From Gangjinia marincola (lineage in GTDB: Bacteria > Bacteroidota > Bacteroidia > Flavobacteriales > Flavobacteriaceae), in the NCBI RefSeq assembly GCF_039523415.1, contig NZ_BAAAFG010000016.1:434001-498000 (forward strand): 64,000 nt of DNA, given 5' to 3'. Of this stretch, positions 26,770 through 35,557 are shown in pieces. Under the pieces are notes generated by a model. The model searched no databases and was not told the DNA's origin. It saw only the letters and a list, made by a program, of their open reading frames with translations. The translations under genes were made by a program, and so were the position numbers. Within the stretch, counting starts at the first letter, position 1; every line of letters starts with the position of its first letter.

Positions 26770-27921
26770 TTAGTCCAACAGAAAGCTCCTTCTGTTCTTT
26801 ACATCCTGTTTTGCTAAAATTTCTTCTTTTACAAAAATATTAGAATCAGATTTTTTACCAATATAATCTAATTCATGCAGTTTTTTAAAGAGAGATAACA
26901 TCAATTTAGTGAAATCTGAAATATGATACAGCGTTTTATTAATATCTGTGTGTTGATAATCTACCTCAATCATTTCTACCATTACATTCTCAAATGCTCC
27001 TTGATTTAGGTCACACCAATCAGAAAGATAGTTTAGCAGCTCTTCCTTACCTGTTCCTACATAGACGTCAATACTGTTTTTAATAACTCTAGCAAGACTC
27101 ATGAGGCGAGTGACCATAACCACAGGGGGCTGATGACGATCATGTGTCCTAAAGGCGGGGATCATTCCTCCAAGATGCTGCAAGGTATTCTCAGAAATGG
27201 TCATTACCATCCTGGCAAGATCATTGGCTTGTTTTTTTTGATGAATTTTTTGAATGATTCCCATGGAATATTTTTCCATCGCATTAAAAAAGGTGTGAAT
27301 CTCTGCAAACGTATACTTCAAGTCTTGATGACTTTGAATAGAACAACAAGGTGGAATAAAGTCTGCGGCCAATTGGACGCCATTTTCCTCAAATAAAATC
27401 TTTCCAATGGTCAAATGATATTTTCCAAATTCTTCATTGTTTATTTCTGCCTTAGAAACAATATGCAATTGATATCCCGGTAATACATGGGGATGCCTTG
27501 GTGGTTCTTCCTGCGGATCTGCTTCACCAAAAGGAACACGCTCATAAGGATTAACGCCTAGAATAATATAACATTCATCATCCTCTTCTTTACGCTTATA
27601 GTTTGATTCTAAAACACTTCCCAATTGATTGAGATGACTCGCTATGTCTGGGGTTATATCAATAATATATCCACCGGGTGTAATGGCTCTACATTTATTT
27701 AGGGTAACATTCACTGTATCTTGCCCATCCATTGAAAGAATCATTTCAACAGCATCAGATGCATCTGCCTGAGCGAGTAATCCATAATTAAGTACATTGA
27801 TATCTCTTGCTCCCGCCGTTTGAGCAAACTGTATTAAGGCATTTTCTGTTTCAACAAAATGTCCTTTATTGATTTTCATTCCATCAATCCAGTTGACTTT
27901 AAAATTATACGTGTCTTTCAT
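26770..27921 (-). CDS. tssK: T6SS baseplate protein TssK
   Basis: 383 residues. The N-terminal VNWIDGMKINKGHFVETEN corresponds to the conserved TssK start (W-x-D/E-G-M-x-x-x-x-H-F). In other T6SS TssK links the baseplate wedges to the membrane complex. Middle residues alternate beta structure with a helical C-terminal domain. Lies between tssP and tssO with short gaps, in the leftward operon. Confidence 0.88.
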   Translation of the reverse strand: MKDTYNFKVNWIDGMKINKGHFVETENALIQFAQTAGARDINVLNYGLLAQADASDAVEMILSMDGQDTVNVTLNKCRAITPGGYIIDITPDIASHLNQLGSVLESNYKRKEEDDECYIILGVNPYERVPFGEADPQEEPPRHPHVLPGYQLHIVSKAEINNEEFGKYHLTIGKILFEENGVQLAADFIPPCCSIQSHQDLKYTFAEIHTFFNAMEKYSMGIIQKIHQKKQANDLARMVMTISENTLQHLGGMIPAFRTHDRHQPPVVMVTRLMSLARVIKNSIDVYVGTGKEELLNYLSDWCDLNQGAFENVMVEMIEVDYQHTDINKTLYHISDFTKLMLSLFKKLHELDYIGKKSDSNIFVKEEILAKQDVKNRRSFLLD

Positions 27922-27931
27922 AGTTCAATGC

Positions 27932-28912
27932 TTAAAGGAGTCGTTTGGAATAATCGATTGCCATTCTGTTAATACAGTTATTTTCTGCACGTTCTACTTG
28001 AATGCTTTTGATACGAATCTTTTTTCCTTTGATACGTTGACAAAATTCATAAAATGTCATTCGCTTTTTACTGGCGTAAACAGGTAAATCAAAGTTACTG
28101 CAGATATATTCATCAAAATCCTTTGCGGTCGCCTCTTCTTTAGAAACCAAAAGAATGAGCTGCTCTAATTTCTCTTTTGATATATTTGGTGCGGTGTACT
28201 CATCGCTAAACTTATCTGTCTCACTAGTGGGAGCGTAAGGTATCCCACCAGAGGTGACTGGTGTATACGTATACTCCTCTGGTCCTGTAACTTTCTTTTC
28301 TTTAGGCAACACGTCTATTTTACGTACGGCGGCATGTTTTTGATCTCCGTTAATAATGAGCGTGATGGTTTTTAATCCGGGTGTTTCGTAGGTATATGCG
28401 GGATTTTGTCGTGTAGAATTGATTGAAGCTGTTTCTCCAAAACGCCATTCCCAACTGGTGGCTCTGGCTGTCGTATCTTTTAAGCTCAAGGTCTCGCCTA
28501 CCTTAATACTTGCCGGTACATTGATCTTAGGTATTTTACTGGAGTCAATCACAAAAACACGCTCCTGGATCGTAAGTTCCTGCACGCCTTCACATTTTCC
28601 GTTAACGGTTAATGCAACTAAATAACGCCCAGGAGAGTCGTAGGTATGAAAGGTTGAAACGCCTACGGTGACCTTTGTAGTATCTCCAAAGTCCCATTCT
28701 CTCGTATAGTTCTCGTTAGAAAGATCTCTAAACCTTATAATCTCGCCTGCTCTATAGTTTTTTGCAATGACCTTAAAATCTACTGTATCACAAGGTTGAT
28801 ATTCCGCGAAGCGATAAGCAAAAATACTGGTGGACAAAATAATCACTATAATAAAGAACAACAAGATGTTCTTGTCAATGTGATAGGATCCTATTTTTTT
28901 TGATTCTTCCAT
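27932..28912 (-). CDS. tssP: T6SS protein TssP with PKD-like domains
   Basis: 326 residues. One membrane helix at residues about 14-31, then two PKD-like beta domains (markers YTREWDFGDTTKV and SWEWRFGET), a proline/threonine-rich linker and a C-terminal helical domain (residues about 235-326). The topology suggests a periplasmic part of the membrane complex. Identification as TssP rests on its place in the operon and PKD content. Confidence 0.7.
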   Translation of the reverse strand: MEESKKIGSYHIDKNILLFFIIVIILSTSIFAYRFAEYQPCDTVDFKVIAKNYRAGEIIRFRDLSNENYTREWDFGDTTKVTVGVSTFHTYDSPGRYLVALTVNGKCEGVQELTIQERVFVIDSSKIPKINVPASIKVGETLSLKDTTARATSWEWRFGETASINSTRQNPAYTYETPGLKTITLIINGDQKHAAVRKIDVLPKEKKVTGPEEYTYTPVTSGGIPYAPTSETDKFSDEYTAPNISKEKLEQLILLVSKEEATAKDFDEYICSNFDLPVYASKKRMTFYEFCQRIKGKKIRIKSIQVERAENNCINRMAIDYSKRLL

Positions 28913-28937
28913 TCTTCAATTACTCCGTAGGATAAAA

Positions 28938-30770
28938 TTAGTGGTTTATTCTTATTTCATACGGAAAAACAGCCGTTGATTCTTGTGCCAAAATAGTTAA
29001 AATATTACTTTTTATGGATTCCCACTCTTCTGCATTAGTTTTAACTGCTTTATTTTGTTTTAGGTTAATCATAATGCACGGGATTTTACCTTTGGCAAGA
29101 TGTAAATCTGTCTTGTATCCCTTTGTGACCTCAACATGAGATATCTTTTTAGCACAAAGTTCATAGCACAATGCTTTGACATCTTCGCGAGTAACAATCC
29201 TGTTCCTTGAAAGTAACGCTCTTCTATAGGCGTACAATCGCTCATCACTAGTTAAATCATCCTTACCTTGATTAGACACGCTGCGAATCCTGGTAAATTT
29301 TTGATCCAGCTCTGCGCCTTTGTAGATTTGTAGAGGTGTATCAGATTTTATTCCGTTTGCATCTATCCCGTTGGTCACCCAATAATCCACCAGTATGGTA
29401 TCTCTTTTTTTGTAAGGTTTAACCGAAATATAATTAGTTTCAATAGTCTTAGCCGTACTGTCCATCACTTTCTTTTCAAGCAAGGTAATACGCTGATTGA
29501 GATCCTGAATATTTTCTTGTAAAAAGTCGTTTCCAAATAAAGAAAATGATGCGCTTTCATTCTTGAGCAATTCTACTAATTGCATCAAGTATTCTTGTGC
29601 TTTACGAGAATCGAGTTTACCTACATTATCCCTTCTCAAAACGTATGTTCCCTTTTGATCATCTGTAGTATCAAAATCTCTCACGTTATAGGTTTGACCG
29701 GCAGTATTTGTAATTTCATCAATATCAAGAAATAATTGAGTGGTACTAATAGGAATGATGTTTATATAATTCTTGAGCTGATAGGAAAGTGTTTCTATTT
29801 TACGATTAAGGATAGGAAAAACATTCAAGGCACAATCTGTTTGCTCCAACATTTTAGGCGAGATCACCTTTGGGAATTCAATTTTAAGCCAGTGTAAATC
29901 ATTAAAATCCTTATGTTTGGTTACGTCCACACATTCTAAAAGCTCTTTAGGCAACTTTGACTGTTTGTGTAGTTTTTGAGCAGAAGAAAGAGTTACGAAA
30001 TACTTTTTGTATAAGTCCATCACCTGGGTTTCAACCGTTAGCGTCTTTCGGGACATATTTTTAAATACTGAAGCTAGGTTATTACGATCTAACGCCTCTT
30101 CTTTATCAAATCCATTTTCAGCCTGAAGTAATTTATCATTGTAATACACTCGTATATTAGCCAATTGGTAGTAAAAAAGATCCTTAAATTCCAAGTCTGA
30201 AAATTCAAAGTACAGGGATACGTTCTTGAGGTTAATTCCTTCCGCTTCGGTTTCAATTCCTAAAAAAAGCGTATTAAATGAGAGTTGTTTGCCTGGTAAG
30301 ATCACTAAATCTTCGGCTTGTTTCTTCCCTTCGGCTTTAGCTATACATCGATCTGCGAAAACCATTTTTCTAATACTCGCGTTGATTAGCTTAGTTGGTT
30401 TTACTGGTGAGAAAAAGATGTTTTTCATCTCAGTTTTATTCGCTTTGCTCTTAACGCGTTTTTTGACGTAGAACATTTTTTTCTCTTCAATCAAGGTCTC
30501 CTTTTCTACTGCTTTAGTTTGAGCGATAGCGTGAGCAGGTTTAGGGCCATACAGTGTCTCTGGCGTCATTAACTCGATTAAACGCTCTGTAATCCTGGTT
30601 TGCGAATTACCCACCTGGCGTGAGATTTTCTCTATTTCATTTGCACAGGCCTCAATGAGTAATGAGATCAATGGATCAAAAGAAGATTCAATCTCATTAG
30701 GAGCAACCCCCCATAATTGGGCGGCCTTTTTTATCATCCTATTTTTTATTTGCGTACTGCTTTCCATCAT
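28938..30770 (-). CDS. tssF: T6SS baseplate protein TssF
   Basis: 610 residues. The N-terminal segment (KAAQLWGVAPNEIESSFDPLISLLIEA with EKISRQ following) corresponds to the TssF start that describes DP-x3-LLEAFAFL-like helices, and the C-terminal RRALLSRNRIVTREDVKALC region is the baseplate gpJ-like domain. TssF forms the (TssF)2-TssG wedge. It starts directly after the tssE stop (TGA ATG ATG). Confidence 0.88.
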   Translation of the reverse strand: MMESSTQIKNRMIKKAAQLWGVAPNEIESSFDPLISLLIEACANEIEKISRQVGNSQTRITERLIELMTPETLYGPKPAHAIAQTKAVEKETLIEEKKMFYVKKRVKSKANKTEMKNIFFSPVKPTKLINASIRKMVFADRCIAKAEGKKQAEDLVILPGKQLSFNTLFLGIETEAEGINLKNVSLYFEFSDLEFKDLFYYQLANIRVYYNDKLLQAENGFDKEEALDRNNLASVFKNMSRKTLTVETQVMDLYKKYFVTLSSAQKLHKQSKLPKELLECVDVTKHKDFNDLHWLKIEFPKVISPKMLEQTDCALNVFPILNRKIETLSYQLKNYINIIPISTTQLFLDIDEITNTAGQTYNVRDFDTTDDQKGTYVLRRDNVGKLDSRKAQEYLMQLVELLKNESASFSLFGNDFLQENIQDLNQRITLLEKKVMDSTAKTIETNYISVKPYKKRDTILVDYWVTNGIDANGIKSDTPLQIYKGAELDQKFTRIRSVSNQGKDDLTSDERLYAYRRALLSRNRIVTREDVKALCYELCAKKISHVEVTKGYKTDLHLAKGKIPCIMINLKQNKAVKTNAEEWESIKSNILTILAQESTAVFPYEIRINH

Positions 30771-31202
30771 TCAATAGGATAATGGAGCAATGTAAAACTG
30801 TTCAAGCGCCGCAAAAGGCTCATTAGTTTGCTTTACAGTCCCGTGTATGGTTATATCAACTCTTTTTTTGATCCTGTTTAGTTTTCTTTTATTTGTAAAC
30901 TCCTCTTGCTTAATAGATACTTCAACGCTTACTTTACTCAATCGTTTTTCTTTAAGACGTATGCTGCTGCTGATAGAAGAGGCTATTTTATCCCTCATTT
31001 TATTTGCACTCGTGAGGTTATCAAAATCAATATTCCAAATAGCACATCCAAAACGCTCATCAAACGTACATTCACCAAAATAAGAAGTGGCAATAAGATG
31101 GATATAGTTTGCGATAGATTCTTTTATTGAGCAAAGATCAGGTTCTTTCTTTGAGAGCATCTTATCAAACGACAAGGGAATATCATAGTAGGAAAAATTC
31201 AT
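30771..31202 (-). CDS. tssE: T6SS baseplate protein TssE (gp25-like)
   Basis: 143 residues. GPW/gp25 fold: early helix, then FGECTFDERFGCAIWNIDF, which carries the conserved glycine and the acidic-arginine-aromatic pattern of gp25, followed by beta strands (LSKVSVEVSI, KRVDITIHGTV). gp25 initiates sheath assembly. First gene of the leftward operon. Confidence 0.88.
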   Translation of the reverse strand: MNFSYYDIPLSFDKMLSKKEPDLCSIKESIANYIHLIATSYFGECTFDERFGCAIWNIDFDNLTSANKMRDKIASSISSSIRLKEKRLSKVSVEVSIKQEEFTNKRKLNRIKKRVDITIHGTVKQTNEPFAALEQFYIAPLSY

Positions 31203-31225
31203 AGTATCGCGTGAATTAATGTAGT

Positions 31226-31233
31226 CAAAGTTA
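31226..31233 (-). promoter_or_regulatory. -7 box of the tssE operon
   Basis: Minus-strand TAACTTTG, exact TAnnTTTG, 24 bp before the tssE start in the 150-bp divergent gap. Confidence 0.6.
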
Positions 31234-31328
31234 AAACTTATTTATACTGTTTTTATTGAATACGTCATCAAATTAAATAGCTACATAGATGTAACTCACT
31301 AAAATACCTAAAAAAACATTGATCTTGC

Positions 31329-31336
31329 TATATTTG
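31329..31336 (+). promoter_or_regulatory. -7 box of the nlpC-tssG-tssN operon
   Basis: TATATTTG, exact TAnnTTTG, 17 bp before the ATG at 31353. With the box at 31226 it makes a divergent promoter pair driving both halves of the T6SS structural set. Confidence 0.6.
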
Positions 31337-31352
31337 CAGTAAAGATTGCGCT

Positions 31353-31958
31353 ATGCCCAAAAGAATCTATGCCATATTACTTGTTGTGTTACTTACATTA
31401 ACAGCATGCCCATCAAAAGATGTGGTGATCCCGCAGTTTCCAGAACCTAAAGAAACTGTGCTGCCTATACAACGCAAATACGGTACGATCTTAAATATTG
31501 AGCCTAAAAAAATCGAACCTATCGCATTATTTGAGTTTATTGATGAATGGATCAATACACCTTATAAAATGGGAGGAGAAACAAAAGAAGGGATTGATTG
31601 TTCCTTCTTTACACAGTATTTATATCATGACGTGTATAAGAATCTCATAGAACGTACAGCTCAAAAACAATTTGATGCACCAGATACCGATAAGTTCCTT
31701 GGTCAGGAATTTATTGAACAAGGAGATCTGCTTTTCTTCAATCCTTCTGGTTCTGATAAACGAAGAATTACGCATGTAGGTGTGTACCTTGGCAATGACA
31801 GATTCGTCCATTCTACCTCCCGTAAAGGAGAATCAGGTAAAAATGGTGTACAAATCAGTAATTTTCAAGATAAGCATTGGCAAAAAATGTTCGTGGCTGC
31901 CGCAAAAAAGCCGAAGAATGTAACCACCGAAGAATTGAACGGAGAAACTGATCAATAA
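31353..31958 (+). CDS. NlpC/P60-family lipoprotein of the T6SS locus
   Basis: 201 residues. Lipoprotein signal peptide with the lipobox cysteine in LTAC near residue 19. NlpC/P60 domain at residues about 60-190: catalytic Cys in EGIDCSFFTQYL and His in RITHVGVYLGNDRFVHS. A peptidoglycan endopeptidase anchored to the outer membrane would open the wall for T6SS assembly. It lies 22 bp before tssG and is the only lipoprotein of the core set; whether it stands in for TssQ is open. Confidence 0.85.
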   Translation: MPKRIYAILLVVLLTLTACPSKDVVIPQFPEPKETVLPIQRKYGTILNIEPKKIEPIALFEFIDEWINTPYKMGGETKEGIDCSFFTQYLYHDVYKNLIERTAQKQFDAPDTDKFLGQEFIEQGDLLFFNPSGSDKRRITHVGVYLGNDRFVHSTSRKGESGKNGVQISNFQDKHWQKMFVAAAKKPKNVTTEELNGETDQ

Positions 31959-31979
31959 ACGATCTTCAAACCATACTGA

Positions 31980-32903
31980 ATGAGCGAAGAGAAGATAGAA
32001 CAGATTCTTAACGAACTGCGCACCTCGTATCAAAACTACAAAGCCGAAGTTTATGCATTGGAGGTGTTGCAGAATAGTGATCTGTCGCTCTCTCAATTAG
32101 ACATCTATTTTAAAAGCATCTTTTCGCGCTCCTATCGCAGGGATGTGATTGATTTTTCCTTAGACCGAAGTTTAAAAACGACCTCCCGTATTCAGATTAA
32201 TGTAGCGAGAAATGGATTGTATGACACCTTGCCCGAAGGCTTGTTTCATCGCCCTATTGACTACAAAAACAATATCCCTTATAACAAAGCACGACAAGAG
32301 CAAAAAAGAAAAGAAGAAGAAGCCAGAACATTTTTTAGTCCGTTAGACAACGAATTTTTCATTCAGTCGCTCACTATTGAAAAAAACGAACGTGAACTCA
32401 TTGATCGCTTTACCAATCTAAAAAACGAATTCCTCAATAGATTTTGGAACATTGGAGATGAAATTCCAGATCAATACAAATCGACATTTCTGCGATTACT
32501 CCCCTACGCACATCAAATTGCCGGCAATCTAACCTTGACTAAACTGGCGTTAGAAAATATCCTTCACGAAGAGGTTATCATCAAAAAAAGCTATCAAAAC
32601 AAAGGAGATAATGCTATTGACCAAAAAACTGATCAGGCGTTGGGAATAGACTTCACCTTACATGTTGAAGAACCTCAAGTTCACTACCCTTCACTAGAGA
32701 TTACCGTTAATCAGATTAGCAAAAATGATGTTCGGGATTATGTCTCAAAAGGAAAAACAGAGCAATTTATTAGTATCTTTTGCGATTATTTTATTCCTTT
32801 GGAATATGATGTAACAGTAAATGTTACTGTACGTCATGAAGCTCAAGGACTCACTTTAGACCCTAAAAACGCCCCCAGAATAGGCTTTACCACTACACTA
32901 TGA
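31980..32903 (+). CDS. tssG: T6SS baseplate protein TssG
   Basis: 307 residues. Pattern of the Bacteroidota TssG: SRIQINVARNGLYDTLPEGLFH near residue 63 (compare the LPxGLF-type segment), a lysine/glutamate linker, and LLPYAHQIAGNLTLTKLALENIL, followed by a C-terminal beta domain. It would partner TssF in the baseplate wedge although tssF is on the divergent operon. Its end overlaps tssN by 4 bp (ATGA). Confidence 0.8.
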   Translation: MSEEKIEQILNELRTSYQNYKAEVYALEVLQNSDLSLSQLDIYFKSIFSRSYRRDVIDFSLDRSLKTTSRIQINVARNGLYDTLPEGLFHRPIDYKNNIPYNKARQEQKRKEEEARTFFSPLDNEFFIQSLTIEKNERELIDRFTNLKNEFLNRFWNIGDEIPDQYKSTFLRLLPYAHQIAGNLTLTKLALENILHEEVIIKKSYQNKGDNAIDQKTDQALGIDFTLHVEEPQVHYPSLEITVNQISKNDVRDYVSKGKTEQFISIFCDYFIPLEYDVTVNVTVRHEAQGLTLDPKNAPRIGFTTTL

Positions 32904-33775
32904 CAAACATAATTATCCTTATAGCGGCAATAGGCCTGGGATTTTTGAAAGTTGGCATTATTTTTTTGATGGTTGGGGCCTTGCTTATGGGCTTCGTTTC
33001 AAGTTTAAAAAAGCTTTTTACTAAAAATAAAAAGAAGTTTTTTCTATACGTATTAGTAGCCCTGCTTGTCTTTGCGGGGATAGGTTTGTTAAGCAATGAA
33101 AAAGTCCTTAACGATATCCCTTTTAATAGCTTTATAGGATTCCAAACCTTATTCCTGATCATGGGAATTCTACACGTCATAGCACTAAGGTACTATTTTC
33201 CTGATCTTTCTGAGAAAATCACCAACTTTTGGGGAGAATTCTTGTACACGCTGGTCATTGGATGTTTTGGTTTGATTGCATTTATGGCAGTAGTCAATAT
33301 TTTTAAACCTGCCTACACGTACATTTTTCTAAGTTCTGCCATGTGGTTCATCACTCCGTTAATGGTTGTAAAACTATATGAATTTACAATCGCTGTACCC
33401 AAACCTATTTATAAAAAATGGTTTTATCCTATAGATAAAAATATCAAAGACCCTACCGATGAAGAGCTGGTTAATCCACTGGTCATATCGTTCGAATTTA
33501 ATAAGACCGAAGGAAACGATACCATTAGCAATTTTAGATTAAAAGCTCCTGAAAAAATGGAATTTGGTAAACTGTTCTACTTTTTTATCAATGATTATAA
33601 TGACCGCCATCCTGAAGGTGAAATAAAGTTTTTGGATAAAACAAATACTCCGTATGGCTGGGTGTTCTACACAAAACCAAAATGGTATCAATTACAACGC
33701 CATATTGACTACACGCGTACAGTCGATGGAAATAACATCAAAGAAGATGATATTATCATTTGTGAAAGGGCGTAA
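32900..33775 (+). CDS. tssN: T6SS membrane-complex protein TssN
   Basis: 291 residues with about five hydrophobic segments in the first 165 residues, then a soluble C-terminal domain (from about residue 180, with WFYPIDKNIKDPTDEELVNP). TssN is a multi-pass inner-membrane protein specific to T6SS subtype iii. Overlaps tssG by 4 bp, so coupled. Confidence 0.82.
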   Translation: MTNIIILIAAIGLGFLKVGIIFLMVGALLMGFVSSLKKLFTKNKKKFFLYVLVALLVFAGIGLLSNEKVLNDIPFNSFIGFQTLFLIMGILHVIALRYYFPDLSEKITNFWGEFLYTLVIGCFGLIAFMAVVNIFKPAYTYIFLSSAMWFITPLMVVKLYEFTIAVPKPIYKKWFYPIDKNIKDPTDEELVNPLVISFEFNKTEGNDTISNFRLKAPEKMEFGKLFYFFINDYNDRHPEGEIKFLDKTNTPYGWVFYTKPKWYQLQRHIDYTRTVDGNNIKEDDIIICERA

Positions 33776-33860
33776 GTAAGATGTCCCTACATATTTTAGT
33801 TATCCCCCATTCTTACTGGGATTAACGCTAATCTGCTGAAATTCTTTGTGTTAAATGTAT

Positions 33861-33868
33861 TAGCTTTG
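33861..33868 (+). promoter_or_regulatory. -7 box upstream of hcp1
   Basis: TAGCTTTG, exact TAnnTTTG, 70 bp before the hcp1 start. The leader between is strongly A/T-rich (ATTATT-type), like that of hcp2. Confidence 0.5.
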
Positions 33869-33937
33869 ACCATTTGCTTTAGTATTTAGCGTACTTTTAA
33901 AGTATTATTATCATTATTAATCTTTAATTTATTAATT

Positions 33938-34324
33938 ATGTCATTTAAAGCAAAATTAAAAGTAGGTGGAAAAGAGTACAATGTACTGGGCTGTAATTAC
34001 GGTCTTCACCAAGAGACTGATGCAACAGGTCGTCCATCGTCTATCACCCGTGGTGGTATGATTACCTTAGAGGTTGAATCAACAGCCGACACGGGATTAT
34101 CAGATTGGATGTTCAACAACTTTGAATTGAGAAGCGGCTCTGTCGTATTCTTAAAAAGAGATACTGAAGCTACGGCAAAAGAACTTAATTTCAACGATGC
34201 CTATGCAGTTAAATATGTAGAGAACTTTGATTCTACAGGTAGAAATCCAATGACAGAAAAAATTACCATTTCGGCCAGAGAAATTTCTATCGGTAATGGA
34301 TCTCATATGAATGATTGGGTATAG
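33938..34324 (+). CDS. tssD: Hcp (TssD) tube protein, copy 1
   Basis: 128 residues, typical for Bacteroidota Hcp. MSFKAKLKVGGKEYNVLGC start, beta-rich, ITRGGMITLEVEST, WMFNNFELRSG, and C-terminal ISAREISIG match TssD. Hexameric rings stack into the inner tube and can carry effectors. It has its own promoter and terminator. 121 of 128 residues are identical to copy 2. Confidence 0.93.
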   Translation: MSFKAKLKVGGKEYNVLGCNYGLHQETDATGRPSSITRGGMITLEVESTADTGLSDWMFNNFELRSGSVVFLKRDTEATAKELNFNDAYAVKYVENFDSTGRNPMTEKITISAREISIGNGSHMNDWV

Positions 34325-34349
34325 TCATCATCCAATAAGAATATAGTGC

Positions 34350-34376
34350 AAAGAGGAGCTGGTCTCCTCTTTTTTT
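34350..34376 (+). terminator. terminator of hcp1
   Basis: AAAGAGGAG / CTCCTCTTT stem, 5-base loop, then T's; 25 bp after the stop. Confidence 0.9.
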
Positions 34377-34601
34377 GTGCCCTGTAGGTTAACCTCATCA
34401 GGATTAAAAGCCTTATAATCCCGATAAAATACAATTTCATCATTACGTTATCCTAAGATGATTTTTTCATTAAGCTATCGCTAAAAGACTGATCTTCATA
34501 TGTTAAAATCAAGGAATTTGTGCTTTCCCAAAAAAAAATTCCTACATTTATACTATTATAATTATTATATCATTATTTATTAATCATTTAATTTATTTAT
34601 T

Positions 34602-34988
34602 ATGTCTTTTAAAGCAAAATTAAAAGTAGGTGGTAAAGAGTACAATGTACTGGGCTGTAATTATGGTCTTCACCAGGAAACAGACGCTACGGGTCGTCCA
34701 TCATCCATCACTCGTGGTGGTATGATTACCTTAGAGGTTGAATCTACTTCAGATACGAGTTTATCTGATTGGATGTTTAACAACTTTGAGTTGAGAAGTG
34801 GTTCAATTGTATTCTTAAAAAGAGATACTGAAGCTACTTCTAAAGAACTTAATTTCAACGATGCGTATGCAGTCAAATACATAGAGAACTTTGATTCAAC
34901 AGGAGAAAATCCAATGACTGAAAAGATCACGATTTCAGCCAGAGAAATTTCCATTGGTAATGGTTCTCACGTGAACGATTGGGTCTAA
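34602..34988 (+). CDS. tssD: Hcp (TssD) tube protein, copy 2
   Basis: 128 residues, only seven differences from copy 1, all conservative or surface-type (for example R to E in FDSTGENPM). The nearly identical DNA includes the bases just before the start codon, showing a fairly recent duplication or gene conversion. Independent promoter and terminator. A 277-bp leader before it is AT-rich and has no ORF. Confidence 0.93.
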   Translation: MSFKAKLKVGGKEYNVLGCNYGLHQETDATGRPSSITRGGMITLEVESTSDTSLSDWMFNNFELRSGSIVFLKRDTEATSKELNFNDAYAVKYIENFDSTGENPMTEKITISAREISIGNGSHVNDWV

Positions 34989-35008
34989 GCATCTGATTAT
35001 ATGATTAT

Positions 35009-35038
35009 AAAAGGGAGTGGTTCACACTCCCTTTTTTT
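35009..35038 (+). terminator. terminator of hcp2
   Basis: AAAAGGGAGTG / CACTCCCTTTT stem, 5-base loop, then T's; 20 bp after the stop. Confidence 0.9.
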
Positions 35039-35126
35039 GCCTTATTACTATAAACACGGCAGGTTCAATGCTATTTTTTTGAAACTGCTCATCAACAACT
35101 CATTATCAATTTAATCCAGCATCATT

Positions 35127-35522
35127 ATGTCATTTTTAGCAAAATTAAATCTTGACGGAGAAGAACTCAATATTCTTGATTGTTCTTTCACTTTTCGACA
35201 AGATGTTGATCATACCGGAAGACCAAGCGCTAAGCCAAAGGGAGGGCAAATACGATTGCTCATTGAAGCAACCGCAAAAACAGATTTTTTAGAGTGGATG
35301 ATCTCAGCATCTGCTACTAAAAAAGGTGAAATTACATTTTATCGCAGAGACAACATGTCAAGCTTAAAAAAGGTCACGTTTAATGAAGCGTATTGCATTG
35401 AATACACAGAGCATTTCAATGCCAGCAATAAAGATCCACTTCAAATTCATTTTGTGCTTTCAGCAAAAGAAATCAAGGTAAAAGGAACGACCTTTAATAA
35501 CAATTGGCCGCTTAAAGCCTAG
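35127..35522 (+). CDS. tssD: divergent Hcp (TssD) linked to an effector gene, copy 3
   Basis: 131 residues. It keeps the Hcp frame (MSFLAKLNLDGEELNILDCS, GRPSAKPKGGQIRLLIEAT, LEWMISASATKKGEI, LSAKEIKV) but differs widely from copies 1 and 2. Unlike them it has no terminator after it and is followed 35 bp later by a putative effector gene, so it is likely the dedicated carrier for that effector. Confidence 0.9.
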   Translation: MSFLAKLNLDGEELNILDCSFTFRQDVDHTGRPSAKPKGGQIRLLIEATAKTDFLEWMISASATKKGEITFYRRDNMSSLKKVTFNEAYCIEYTEHFNASNKDPLQIHFVLSAKEIKVKGTTFNNNWPLKA

Positions 35523-35557
35523 CTGATCATAGTGAACATTTAAATTTCATAAAAACT

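Noticed and set aside
31353..31958. NlpC/P60 protein as a T6SS effector
   Set aside because: It carries a lipoprotein signal, sits in the core operon with tssG and tssN, and has no immunity gene, so a structural cell-wall role is more likely.
33938..35522. Repeat array or CRISPR-like structure
   Set aside because: The repetition comes from three hcp coding genes; there are no short repeats with regular spacers.
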